NCBI RefSeq assembly: GCF_000010165.1
Contig: NC_012491.1
Location: 1,006,501 to 1,070,500 of the forward strand
Direction of reading: 5' to 3'
Origin: Brevibacillus brevis NBRC 100599
Lineage (GTDB): Bacteria; Bacillota; Bacilli; Brevibacillales; Brevibacillaceae
DNA: 64,000 nucleotides
In this document: positions 41,499-49,425 of the stretch, one piece after another
Layout: every line of letters starts with the position of its first letter
How positions within the stretch are numbered: the first letter of the stretch is position 1
Notes under the pieces: generated by a model
The model's database searches: none
The model's input: only the letters and a program-made list of their open reading frames with translations
Told to the model about the DNA's origin: nothing
Position numbers and translations under genes: made by a program

Positions 41499-42128
41499 GT
41501 GATTCGGGTACTACTGGTAGATGATCACGAAATGGTTCGGATGGGTCTGGCTGCTTATTTGTCTACAGAGGAGGATATTGAAGTCGTAGCAGAGGCAGGC
41601 AGTGGGGAAGAAGGCGTGCGAATGACGCAAGAACTGCTCCCAGATGTCGTTCTGATGGATTTGGTCATGGAAGGCATCGGCGGTGTGGAAGCTACTCGAC
41701 GTATTCGTGAAAGCTGCCCTTCCAGTAAGGTAATTGTCTTGACTAGCTTTATTGATGACGAAAAGGTATATCCGGTCATTGAAGCGGGGGCATTCAGCTA
41801 CTTGTTAAAGACTTCGCGTGCAGCCGAGATTGCAAAAGCAATTCGCTCTGCTGCGGCGGGTGAACCAGTTCTGGAATCGAGGGTAGCAGGAAAAATCATG
41901 GCCCGTTTCCGTCACGGTCAAGAGTCTCATCCACATGAACAGCTGACGCCGCGCGAGTTGGAGGTTTTGAAGCTGATCGGTCAGGGCAAGTCCAACCAAG
42001 AAATTGCTGATGAGCTGATTATCGGGATCAAAACAGTCAAGACTCATGTCAGCAACATTCTTGCCAAGCTGAACGTGGAGGATCGCACGCAAGCGGCCAT
42101 TTACGTCCATACACATAGCTTAGGTTAA
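41499..42128 (+). CDS. liaR: LiaR-like response regulator (NarL/FixJ family)
   Basis: 209 residues from GTG 41499, seven bases after the liaS stop. The receiver has VLLVDDHEMVRMGL, the phospho-acceptor Asp in DVVLMDLVMEG, and the LKTS lysine. The LuxR-type helix-turn-helix is LTPRELEVLKLIGQGKSNQEIADELIIGIKTVKTHVSNILAKLNV. It should activate its own operon from 37.4 kb. A long hairpin without a T tail follows. Confidence 0.95.
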   Translation: MIRVLLVDDHEMVRMGLAAYLSTEEDIEVVAEAGSGEEGVRMTQELLPDVVLMDLVMEGIGGVEATRRIRESCPSSKVIVLTSFIDDEKVYPVIEAGAFSYLLKTSRAAEIAKAIRSAAAGEPVLESRVAGKIMARFRHGQESHPHEQLTPRELEVLKLIGQGKSNQEIADELIIGIKTVKTHVSNILAKLNVEDRTQAAIYVHTHSLG

Positions 42129-42146
42129 TCACATAGCATCATGCAT

Positions 42147-42202
42147 AAGTAAACGCGCCAAATAGCTCCTCAGTAAACAGGGGCTTTTTCGCGCGTTTAC
42201 TT
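42147..42202 (+). terminator. Hairpin at the end of the lia-like operon
   Basis: AAGTAAACGCGC pairs perfectly with GCGCGTTTACTT across 32 bases, 18 bases after liaR. It lacks a good T run, so termination is only presumed. Confidence 0.5.
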
Positions 42203-42302
42203 GTTTAAACCGTTTTCTTGTATGCAAACCGTGAGTTTTTTTCGTAGATGTGGTAAAGATAGTAAGTAACGAATGAGAGATTACGGAAAGGAGGGACGGG
42301 CT

Positions 42303-43127
42303 ATGAGGCACAGACCTCAAACACGCTCCAAGGTGCTTTCGGCTGACAATGGTGTGGATATCGTTGGGGATGTTCACGGCTGTTACGACGAATTTATAGA
42401 ATTGCTCAAACGCTTGGGATATGAACGAGCCCCAGACGGTACATATCGCCATCCCCACGGCCGAAAGCTCCTTTCCCTCGGTGATATCACGAGTCGTGGA
42501 CCTTACTCAATCAAAATGCTGCAATTTTTTCACCAGCATGTCACGACAGGCCTGGCTGAAATGGTAGATAGTAACCACGGGTGGAAAGTAGCCCGCTGGC
42601 TGGATGGCAGACCAGTGACATTGGCTCACGGAGATGAAAAGGTAGAAGAGGAGATTCGGTTGTATCAGCAAGAATACGGACCGAAGAAGGCCTCCTTGCT
42701 GCGTGAGCAGAGCCGTAGATTACTATTTTCTTCTCCTTCGCACATGATCATCAAACAAAATGAAAAAATAGTAGCGGTCGCCGTTCATGCGGGGATTCGC
42801 GATGATTACATAGGGATGGATTCGCCTGCGGTCTATACATTTTGCCGATATGGCGATGTAGCAGGGACGGGGCCGGATGGGCGCCCGATCCGCAGAGAAT
42901 GGGCAAAAGAACGAAAAGTGACTTCGCCCATCATCGTATGGGGACATGATCCGCATCCAGAACCAAAACGAAAAAATGGCACCATCAACATCGACCAAGG
43001 ATGTGTGTTCGGCGGAAAGTTAACCGCCTACCGCTATCCAGAGGACGAATTGGTGAGTGTGCCAGCAAAAAGAAACTATTCGGGTTTAACGGATACGCCG
43101 CTGACCCGTTTTAAGGCAGATGATTAA
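42303..43127 (+). CDS. PrpE-like metallophosphatase with altered motifs
   Basis: 274 residues from ATG 42303 (AAAGGAGGG upstream). PPP-family landmarks: VDIVGDVHGCYDEFIELLKRLGY (GDxHG), VAVHAGIRDDYIG, VWGHDPHPEP, and INIDQGCVFGGKLTAYRYPE at the end, as in PrpE/ApaH-like bis(5'-nucleosyl)tetraphosphatases. Two core motifs deviate: the usual GDxxDRG reads GDITSRGP (Asp to Ser) and the GNHE/GNHD block reads DSNHGWK. Metal ligands may still be sufficient, but activity or specificity may differ from standard family members. Monocistronic. Confidence 0.8.
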   Translation: MRHRPQTRSKVLSADNGVDIVGDVHGCYDEFIELLKRLGYERAPDGTYRHPHGRKLLSLGDITSRGPYSIKMLQFFHQHVTTGLAEMVDSNHGWKVARWLDGRPVTLAHGDEKVEEEIRLYQQEYGPKKASLLREQSRRLLFSSPSHMIIKQNEKIVAVAVHAGIRDDYIGMDSPAVYTFCRYGDVAGTGPDGRPIRREWAKERKVTSPIIVWGHDPHPEPKRKNGTINIDQGCVFGGKLTAYRYPEDELVSVPAKRNYSGLTDTPLTRFKADD

Positions 43128-43141
43128 ACGAAGACGTGATG

Positions 43142-43918
43142 TTACGGTTTGAGCTTTTCGAATAAACGCTTCAGGATGACAGCATGTGCCCAGAGCGGCA
43201 GAGGTTGGTCAGGCTGCTGACGCCATTGTTCGTCTGTTAAAAAGCCTTGATCATACAGCCAGTTGACGGCTTCCTGCTTCCAGTCAGCGCCGTTTCCGGG
43301 AGAAGTGGTGGGAGCAAGGGTAGGTGCTGTAGTAGGTTTTGGATTTGAAGTAGGAGTCGTAGGGGGCTGGTAGGGAAGTTTAGCGTACGTGCAAAATGCC
43401 CGGACTACCCCTTCCGCGAGATCTCGCCAATCCTGCTGTAGTTTATTTGCGTCCAACGCATTGTCGGCAAAGCCATACTCGACGATGACCGTCTCCACGC
43501 TACCAGTCTCCCGGTGCATGAAGTAGTAATCGAGCCGCGGATTATCTGGCAGAGTCCGCGTAAAAATGCGCCGATTTGGCATCCCTTCCGCTGTCAGGGC
43601 ATCCTGGATCAATTGGGGAAAGGTTGGGGAGCCATAAATCGAGTAAATGACCTCGGAGCCCCGGCCGCCACCTGAGTTAATATGGTTGGATATGCAGTAG
43701 CGAGCACTGCTGTTTCGAACCAGAGCAGTCCGAGCCTCACTTGTCAGAGTCACATCGGTTGTCCGTGTGATCGCGACAGGAATATTTAGAGCCAAAAAGC
43801 GATTATATTGGTAAAGCGATATTTGCAAATTCATATCTTTCTCGGTAAATTGCGTGTTGTTACCTCCGCCTGGATCGCTGCCACCGTGTCCAGCGTCCAG
43901 AATCACAATTGGAGTCAT
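43142..43918 (-). CDS. N-acetylmuramoyl-L-alanine amidase (Amidase_3), endolysin-like
   Basis: 258 residues. The Amidase_3 zinc site is formed by His in ILDAGHGGSDPG, Glu in QFTEKDMNLQIS, His in CISNHINSGGG and the catalytic Glu in TVIVEYGFADN. There is no signal peptide, which is typical of phage endolysins or mother-cell lysins. A Pro/Thr linker (PPTTPTSNPKPTTAPTLAPTT) leads to a C-terminal ~45-residue segment DWKQEAVNWLYDQGFLTDEQW..., probably wall-binding. No phage genes are adjacent, so it may be an orphan lysin used by the host. Confidence 0.88.
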   Translation of the reverse strand: MTPIVILDAGHGGSDPGGGNNTQFTEKDMNLQISLYQYNRFLALNIPVAITRTTDVTLTSEARTALVRNSSARYCISNHINSGGGRGSEVIYSIYGSPTFPQLIQDALTAEGMPNRRIFTRTLPDNPRLDYYFMHRETGSVETVIVEYGFADNALDANKLQQDWRDLAEGVVRAFCTYAKLPYQPPTTPTSNPKPTTAPTLAPTTSPGNGADWKQEAVNWLYDQGFLTDEQWRQQPDQPLPLWAHAVILKRLFEKLKP

Positions 43919-44078
43919 GGTGTTTCACCTCTTGCTATTAGAATATGCTTAAGACAAGGATGTTGTTGAGGGCAGTGTTCTCATTTTCCAAGTTTTCTAA
44001 TCACAATTTACAGAAGATAGCCCAACTATGGTACAATAAAAGAGTTCATAATTACGTATAGAGGATGGTAATGTATTG

Positions 44079-44309
44079 ATGGCTTGGTACAACTGGGTAA
44101 TTCCAATTGTTACATTGTTAATCGGTCTCGCTGGTGGATTTTATGGAGGGACTTATTTATTGAAAAAACAAATGTCCAACATGCAAATGGACGACAAGCA
44201 GCTTCAAGCCATGGCCCGCTCAATGGGGATGAATCTAAATCAAAAGCAGCTCAAACAAATGAGTCGTACGATGAAAAACATGAAAATGCCAAATAAATTC
44301 GGGAAGTAG
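44079..44309 (+). CDS. yneF: YneF-family (UPF0154) small membrane protein
   Basis: 76 residues from ATG 44079 (GAGGATGG upstream). One N-terminal membrane helix (WVIPIVTLLIGLAGGFYGGTYLL) is followed by a Met/Gln/Lys-rich tail with QLQAMARSMGMNLNQKQLKQMSRTMKNM, which matches the UPF0154/YneF layout. Function unknown; essentiality has been reported for some relatives in streptococci (from memory). A second small membrane protein follows after 21 bases. Confidence 0.82.
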   Translation: MAWYNWVIPIVTLLIGLAGGFYGGTYLLKKQMSNMQMDDKQLQAMARSMGMNLNQKQLKQMSRTMKNMKMPNKFGK

Positions 44310-44330
44310 CGTGAAAGGGAGTGTCGTTTG

Positions 44331-44510
44331 ATGGGGGCGACCCGGCTGCGCTACACGATGATCGGTTTTATTGTCGGTGTGTTTATCGTGTACTTGAAAG
44401 ACCTGCCGCTTGCTGAAGGAACTCGGTTTGCGGCCCCTTTTTACGGAGCGGGGATTGGACTGCTCATTGACGGCATTATTTTACGTATGAAAAAAAGAAA
44501 ACAAGAGTAG
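44331..44510 (+). CDS. Small two-helix membrane protein (59 aa)
   Basis: ATG 44331 (TTG 44328 is possible) follows AAAGGGAG. Two hydrophobic stretches, YTMIGFIVGVFIVYLK and APFYGAGIGLLIDGIIL, and a basic end KKRKQE. Not recognised. Likely co-transcribed with the YneF-like gene, and a terminator follows. Confidence 0.65.
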   Translation: MGATRLRYTMIGFIVGVFIVYLKDLPLAEGTRFAAPFYGAGIGLLIDGIILRMKKRKQE

Positions 44511-44516
44511 GGGAAG

Positions 44517-44546
44517 AGCCTGGCGAAGGATGCCAGGCTTTTTTCT
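44517..44546 (+). terminator. Rho-independent terminator
   Basis: AGCCTGGC pairs with GCCAGGCT around a seven-base loop and is followed by six T residues; it closes the small membrane protein operon. Confidence 0.9.
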
Positions 44547-44559
44547 GTTGGAAAGGGGC

Positions 44560-45441
44560 TTATTTTTCAAGAGAATCAGCAAAATACTGGACGATAAAAT
44601 CACAGAACTGGCGTGCTGCCAGGGAGAGGTATCTTTTTTCATGGCGAATCATTTGAAAATGTCGCTGGCAGATCGGGTGTTTGATCGGAAGCATGACAAG
44701 GTGAGGGTCTTCCTCTCGACTGATACAGCCATAGAGGGCGATACCAAGACCTGCCCGGACTAGCTTCTGGATAGAGCCGGGATCATCTACCCGACAAGCG
44801 AATTTGGGGGTAATCCCCGCCTTTTGAAAGAACTGATCGTACAGCATTTGGATGGGAAAGTCCTCCCGGTAGCCGATAAAGGACTCTTCAGCAAGCTCGC
44901 TTAGTTGAATGCTGGTTTGCTTGGCTAAGTGATGCGTGCGTGGGACAGCTACATGAATATCTTCTTTCAATACAGGCGTTGTCAAAATATCCGGTAGCTT
45001 GATCGGCAAATGCGTGAAGCAAATATCCACTTCGCCTGATTCCAAAAGGAGTGCCATTTCTTCCATGGTGGCTTGCGTGATCTGGAAATGCACATCGGGA
45101 TGGAGTGCGAGAAACTTGCCCAACGGTTCTGATAATAGATCCAAGGTCGACGTTGCCAGATGAATACGACCATGCTCCATTCCGGCTAGATCCGATACGA
45201 CTTTTTGACCTTCCTCTAACAAGTTCAGTGCTTTATCTACACGCTCCAAATATGCCTTCCCAAATGTATTCAGCCGAATACGTCCCCGCTCGCGATCAAA
45301 TAACGGAACCCCGACATCCTCTTCCAACCGAGCAATGGTTTTGCTTAGAGCAGGCTGAGCAATCCGCAACTCTTGGGCGGCTTTCGTCATATGCTGCCAT
45401 TTGGCCACTGTTCGGAAATAGTGCAATTGCAACAATTCCAT
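44560..45441 (-). CDS. LysR-family transcriptional regulator
   Basis: 293 residues from ATG 45441 (GGAG nine bases upstream; the ATG at 45456 would add five residues). The winged helix-turn-helix is ELLQLHYFRTVAKWQHMTKAAQELRIAQPALSKTIARLEEDVGVPLFDRERGRIRLNTFGKAYL, followed by the effector-binding domain. It is divergent from the MFS exporter at 45591, with a palindrome between them, so it probably controls that transporter. Confidence 0.93.
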   Translation of the reverse strand: MELLQLHYFRTVAKWQHMTKAAQELRIAQPALSKTIARLEEDVGVPLFDRERGRIRLNTFGKAYLERVDKALNLLEEGQKVVSDLAGMEHGRIHLATSTLDLLSEPLGKFLALHPDVHFQITQATMEEMALLLESGEVDICFTHLPIKLPDILTTPVLKEDIHVAVPRTHHLAKQTSIQLSELAEESFIGYREDFPIQMLYDQFFQKAGITPKFACRVDDPGSIQKLVRAGLGIALYGCISREEDPHLVMLPIKHPICQRHFQMIRHEKRYLSLAARQFCDFIVQYFADSLEK

Positions 45442-45454
45442 TCGATTCAACTCC

Positions 45455-45470
45455 ATATACTCAGGTATAT
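45455..45470. promoter_or_regulatory. Candidate LysR-type operator
   Basis: ATATAC-TCAG-GTATAT is a perfect palindrome with six-base arms in the LysR/MFS intergenic region, containing a T-N11-A pattern as is usual for LysR-type boxes. It overlaps the regulator's upstream start region, as expected for autorepression (inference). Confidence 0.5.
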
Positions 45471-45590
45471 CAACTACATGTCAAAAGATATATTTTTGTT
45501 TATTTTAAAATCATTATAAACTACATCTAGCAAGGCCAACAATCACCTTCCCGGGAAGAAATCGGTGATAACGAGAGGTGTCTTTCCAAT

Positions 45591-46958
45591 ATGCAAACCG
45601 AACCACAACAACAATCTGCTGAAAAAGTTCTTCGCGTACTCGTGTTTACGCTCATGATTACGGTGATGAGTGCTACGATGTTCAATATCGTTTTACCGCA
45701 AATCAGGACGGAGTTTCATTTATCCTTTAGCCAAGTAAGCTGGGTGACGTCTGCCTTTTTGTTAATCTATGCGGTTGGAACCGTGATGTACGGAAAGCTA
45801 GCTGATTCCTACAAGCTCAAGCATTTGCTTACATTCGGATTGATTCTATTTGCCATCGGCTCCGTTATCGGTTTTTTCGCCGATAATTATGGCATGGTGC
45901 TTTTTGGGAGAATTGTGCAGGCAGCAGGAGCTGCTGTTGTTCCGGCGACGTCTTCCATTATTCCGGTGCGTTATTTTCCCCCAGAGAGTAGGGGCCGAGC
46001 TCTAGGAATCTCCATGACCGGGATGGCAATCGGTAGCGCATTAGGTCCCGTTCTTTCCTCTTTGCTGGTCAGTCTGCTCGATTGGAGATGGCTGTTCTGC
46101 ATGCCGTTGTTCACGCTTTTTGCCGTTCCTTTTTTCCGCAAGTATTTGGAGGAGGAGGAGCGAGAGGCTGTCAAAATGGACTGGATCGGCGGTGGGCTTC
46201 TCGCCATAACGATTGCATTGCTTCTGCTAGCTATTACAAATCAGAGCTTGTTGCTCGCACTGGGGTGCATCCTCTCATTCCTTCTGTTCCTGGTAAGGAT
46301 TCGGACGGCTGCAGAACCATTTATTCGCCCTGGTTTATTCCGGAGTAAACGCTATTCGCTCGGGCTGATCATTGCCTTTTTGATGATCGGGAGCGGCTAT
46401 TCGTTCGCTTTTCTTAGTCCACAGTTGTTGGCCGATGTGAATCATCTCGCACCAGGGCTCATTGGCTTTGTCATGGTACCAGGAGCAATTGTGACCGCGT
46501 TCTTGGGGAAAAAGGCTGGGATTCTTGCAGATAAGAAAGGGAATTCGTATTTATTTTACACAGCGTCTGCGCTACTTTTGAGCAGCTTTGTCCTTTTCTC
46601 TTCCTTTGCGGGGGTTTCCCCGTTCTTCATTGCCGTTTTTCTGATTTTTGGCAATGTCGGACTATCGTTTATGATGATTTCGATGTCAAACGCAATCTCA
46701 CAGTCGTTACCAAAGGAACAGATCGGCGTCGGGATGGGACTGTTGGCAATGCTGAATTTTATTGCAGGTGCACTTGCAGCTACCTTGTACGGCAAGTCGA
46801 TTGACGGAGGAGCTGCTGTAAGCTGGAATCTGCTCAATAGCTATCCAGGAGCGTCGGTCTATAGCAATATTTACTCCGCTTTAGTGCTCGTGATACTGGG
46901 TCTCGCTTGCCTTTATTACAGACAATTCAGCCGCAGCTCGGTGAGAGAGGTCAATTAA
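45591..46958 (+). CDS. MFS drug-efflux-type transporter (14-helix, Tet(L)/DHA2-like)
   Basis: 455 residues; ATG 45591 after GAGAGGTG. Multiple hydrophobic helices with the motif MFNIVLPQIRTEFHLSFSQVSWVTSAFLLIYAVGTVMYGKLADSYKLKHLL, and FGRIVQAAGAAVVPATSSIIPVRYFPPESRGRALGISMTGMAIGSALGPVLSSLLVS, which match the DHA2/TetA(L)-type proton antiporters. The substrate is not known. It is divergent from the LysR regulator. Confidence 0.88.
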   Translation: MQTEPQQQSAEKVLRVLVFTLMITVMSATMFNIVLPQIRTEFHLSFSQVSWVTSAFLLIYAVGTVMYGKLADSYKLKHLLTFGLILFAIGSVIGFFADNYGMVLFGRIVQAAGAAVVPATSSIIPVRYFPPESRGRALGISMTGMAIGSALGPVLSSLLVSLLDWRWLFCMPLFTLFAVPFFRKYLEEEEREAVKMDWIGGGLLAITIALLLLAITNQSLLLALGCILSFLLFLVRIRTAAEPFIRPGLFRSKRYSLGLIIAFLMIGSGYSFAFLSPQLLADVNHLAPGLIGFVMVPGAIVTAFLGKKAGILADKKGNSYLFYTASALLLSSFVLFSSFAGVSPFFIAVFLIFGNVGLSFMMISMSNAISQSLPKEQIGVGMGLLAMLNFIAGALAATLYGKSIDGGAAVSWNLLNSYPGASVYSNIYSALVLVILGLACLYYRQFSRSSVREVN

Positions 46959-47039
46959 TTTGCTTATTAAAATTATTTTTATTGCTAGCCTCCATTGACA
47001 ATCAGATATAAACCGAATAAAATTTCAAACAATAACAAC

Positions 47040-47331
47040 AATAACGCGAAGAACGGGAACAGTAAGTGGTCTGATCTGTTTAGAGAGCTGCGGGATGGTG
47101 CAACGCAGTCAGAGAAGCCAGTGAAGCTCGCCCGGGAGCGGCAGGACTGAACAAGATGTAGCGCTGCATCGAGCAGTAAGTTCTGACGGTTAACCTCCGT
47201 GATCGGGTTGTGCTGATCGACTAGGATCAGTACATGAGGTGGACTTCTGGCGAGTAGCTGGGGTCAACGAGAGTGGTACCGCGATAGACAAGGTCTGTCG
47301 TCTCTTCGATAGAGACGGCAGGCCTTTTTTG
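47040..47331 (+). promoter_or_regulatory. Leucine T-box leader 1 upstream of leuA
   Basis: The T-box sequence AGTGGTACCGCG is at 47272-47283, the specifier region reads GAAGCTCGCCCGGG with CTC (Leu) at 47127-47129, and AGAGAGCTGCGGG lies near 47091. A terminator follows (AGGTCTGTCGTCTC pairing with GAGACGGCAGGCCT, then T6, 47291-47330). It is the first of two complete, similar leaders in series. Confidence 0.9.
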
Positions 47332-47347
47332 ATTTTCACAACGACAT

Positions 47348-47609
47348 AGAACAAACGCGAAGAACGGGAGCTAGTAAAGCGAATTTCTTGTCCAGAGAGC
47401 TGCGGGTAGGTGCGACGCAGTCAGGAAATGCTCGAATCTCACCCGGGAGCGGCAAGGTTGAAAACGTTCAGTAGACCTTGACGGATCGTCCCACGTCATC
47501 GGGACAGCGAGGTGGATTCTCTTTTAAAAAAGAGGGGATCAACGAGAGTGGTACCGCGGCAGCGAAAAGCCTGTCGTCTCTTGTATATGGAGACGGTGGG
47601 CTTTTTTTA
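47348..47609 (+). promoter_or_regulatory. Leucine T-box leader 2 upstream of leuA
   Basis: A second complete T-box: AGAGAGCTGCGGG near 47394, specifier CTC at 47438-47440 in GAATCTCACCCGGG, T-box AGTGGTACCGCG at 47547-47558, and terminator AAAAGCCTGTCGTCTC / GGAGACGGTGGGCTTTTTTT (47565-47608). Two terminators in series mean leuA is read only if both leaders sense uncharged tRNA-Leu, giving tighter control. Confidence 0.9.
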
Positions 47610-47646
47610 TTACGAAAAAACGACTAAAAATTGAGGAGGCAATACC

Positions 47647-49191
47647 ATGACAAAACGAATCCATATTTTTGATACGACACTGCGTGACGGAGAGCAAGCG
47701 CCAGGAGCGTCTCTTTCGCCCGAGCAAAAAATCGTGATAGCAAAGCATTTGGCAGACCTCGGTGTGGATGTAATTGAACCGGGCTTTCCCATCTCCAGCC
47801 CTGGTGACTTCATGGCGGTGCAACGTATTTCGCAAGAGGTGCACGGCGTGGAAATTTGTGGCTTTGCTCGTGCGGTGAAAGAGGACATCGACGCTGCCGT
47901 TCGGGCTACACAAGCGGCAGAGCGTCGCAGACTCCACATGTTCCTGTCATCCTCCAGCATTCATCTGGACTTCCAACTCCGCAAGTCCAGAGAGCAGGTG
48001 ATTAAGATCGCCCGCGAGATGATTGCGTACGGCAAACAGTTTGTAGACCGGTTCGAATTTTCGCCGATGGATGCGACTCGTACAGGTGATGAGTTCCTGT
48101 TTGAGATGATTGAGGCAGCGATTGAAGAAGGGGCTACCATTATCAACATCCCCGATACGGTAGGGTACGCACTGCCAGAAGAGTATGGGGCAATGTTCAC
48201 TCGTGTCATGAAAAACGTTCGTGGCAGCGACAAGGTAGAGTTCAGTGCACACTGCCACAATGACCTGGGACTCGCGGTTGCAAACAGTTTGGCTGCGATT
48301 CGTGCTGGGGTCACTCAAGTCGAAGTAACGGTCAACGGGGTCGGTGAGCGAGCAGGGAACTGCTCCTTGGAAGAGCTGGTGATGGCCATTGAGACGCGCA
48401 AAGAAGCACTGGATGCCGAGACTCGCATCAGACCGGAGCACATTTACACCACTTCACAAAAGGTGAGCCGTGCCATGAGCTTCCCGATTGCTTTCAACAA
48501 ACCAATTGTCGGTCGTAATGCCTTTCAACACGAAGCGGGAATTCATCAGGATGGTCTCTTAAAAGAGCGCAGCACCTACGAAATCATGGACCCGGAGAGC
48601 TTGGGCGTGCCTCGCAACATGATCATTCTCGGAAAACATTCTGGTCGCCATGCCATTAAGCACCGTGTAAACGAATTCGGGATACAGTTGACCGATGAAC
48701 AGATGGAGGCTCTGTACGTCCAATTTAAAGAGCTGGCTGACAAGCAAAAAGTTGTTCAGGATCATCAATTGCTTGAACTCGTGGGACATACCGTTAACGC
48801 AGTACTGGAGCCATTCACACTCGTAAATGCGCAAGTACTCACCGGAACATCCGGACATCGCATGGCTTCTTGCACCATTATGAACAATGTAACAGGAGAA
48901 GAACAAGCATACTCTGGCACGGGAGAAGGACCTGTTGAGGCATTGGTGGCAGGCATCAAGCAGGCACTGCCGTTCGACGTGGAGTTTACGGACATGGAGC
49001 TGTATTCATTGTCGTCGGGAGAGCATGCGACAGGCGAAGCGATCGTGACGGTCAGTGCCAACGGAAGTCATTTTAAAGGAGTTGCCGAGCATCGAGATGT
49101 ACTGATGGCGGTCGCGCAGGCGTTTATGGCAGCGAGCAATCAGGCGGTGCGTGATCATCAAGCAAAGGCTGTAACAGCCGGGGCTAGCTAA
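47647..49191 (+). CDS. leuA: 2-isopropylmalate synthase
   Basis: 514 residues; ATG 47647 after GAGGAGG. The catalytic TIM barrel starts RIHIFDTTLRDGEQAPGASLSPEQKI and has the metal-binding H-x-H in EFSAHCHNDLGLAVAN and GVGERAGNCSLEELVMAI. The linker and C-terminal LeuA dimerisation domain (from about residue 370) carry leucine feedback sites. It joins acetyl-CoA and 2-oxoisovalerate at the entry to leucine synthesis. It is alone here without leuBCD, and followed by a terminator. Confidence 0.96.
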   Translation: MTKRIHIFDTTLRDGEQAPGASLSPEQKIVIAKHLADLGVDVIEPGFPISSPGDFMAVQRISQEVHGVEICGFARAVKEDIDAAVRATQAAERRRLHMFLSSSSIHLDFQLRKSREQVIKIAREMIAYGKQFVDRFEFSPMDATRTGDEFLFEMIEAAIEEGATIINIPDTVGYALPEEYGAMFTRVMKNVRGSDKVEFSAHCHNDLGLAVANSLAAIRAGVTQVEVTVNGVGERAGNCSLEELVMAIETRKEALDAETRIRPEHIYTTSQKVSRAMSFPIAFNKPIVGRNAFQHEAGIHQDGLLKERSTYEIMDPESLGVPRNMIILGKHSGRHAIKHRVNEFGIQLTDEQMEALYVQFKELADKQKVVQDHQLLELVGHTVNAVLEPFTLVNAQVLTGTSGHRMASCTIMNNVTGEEQAYSGTGEGPVEALVAGIKQALPFDVEFTDMELYSLSSGEHATGEAIVTVSANGSHFKGVAEHRDVLMAVAQAFMAASNQAVRDHQAKAVTAGAS

Positions 49192-49219
49192 AAGCCAAAA
49201 CATAAAAAGTCAGCCTGAA

Positions 49220-49256
49220 AACCTTGCTGTTTTATCACCATAGCAAGGTTTTTTTG
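49220..49256 (+). terminator. Rho-independent terminator of leuA
   Basis: AACCTTGCT pairs with AGCAAGGTT across 13 bases, followed by six T residues. Confidence 0.9.
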
Positions 49257-49353
49257 TATGTTTGTAACCATAGTTTGACCGGGGATACCGATTGTTTGAC
49301 GGATAGTCGCTGTTCAGATGATTGTCTTTTTGTGGAGAAAACTGGGAATAAAA

Positions 49354-49384
49354 TGTAACCTTTTGTAAGCTCGTGCGAATAATG
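49354..49384 (+). promoter_or_regulatory. ECF-type promoter of the second YcdB/sigma module
   Basis: TGTAAC (49354-49359) and CGAATAATG (49376-49384) are separated by 16 bases, the same pattern as 1249-1280 ahead of module 1. Start codon 42 bases further on. Confidence 0.65.
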
Positions 49385-49425
49385 CAAATGAGAAGCAGGA
49401 AACAAATCTGAGGAGGAAAGAATAG

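Noticed and set aside
44084-44296. Second open frame overlapping the YneF-like gene
   Set aside because: Out of frame with the recognisable UPF0154 protein and with no RBS.
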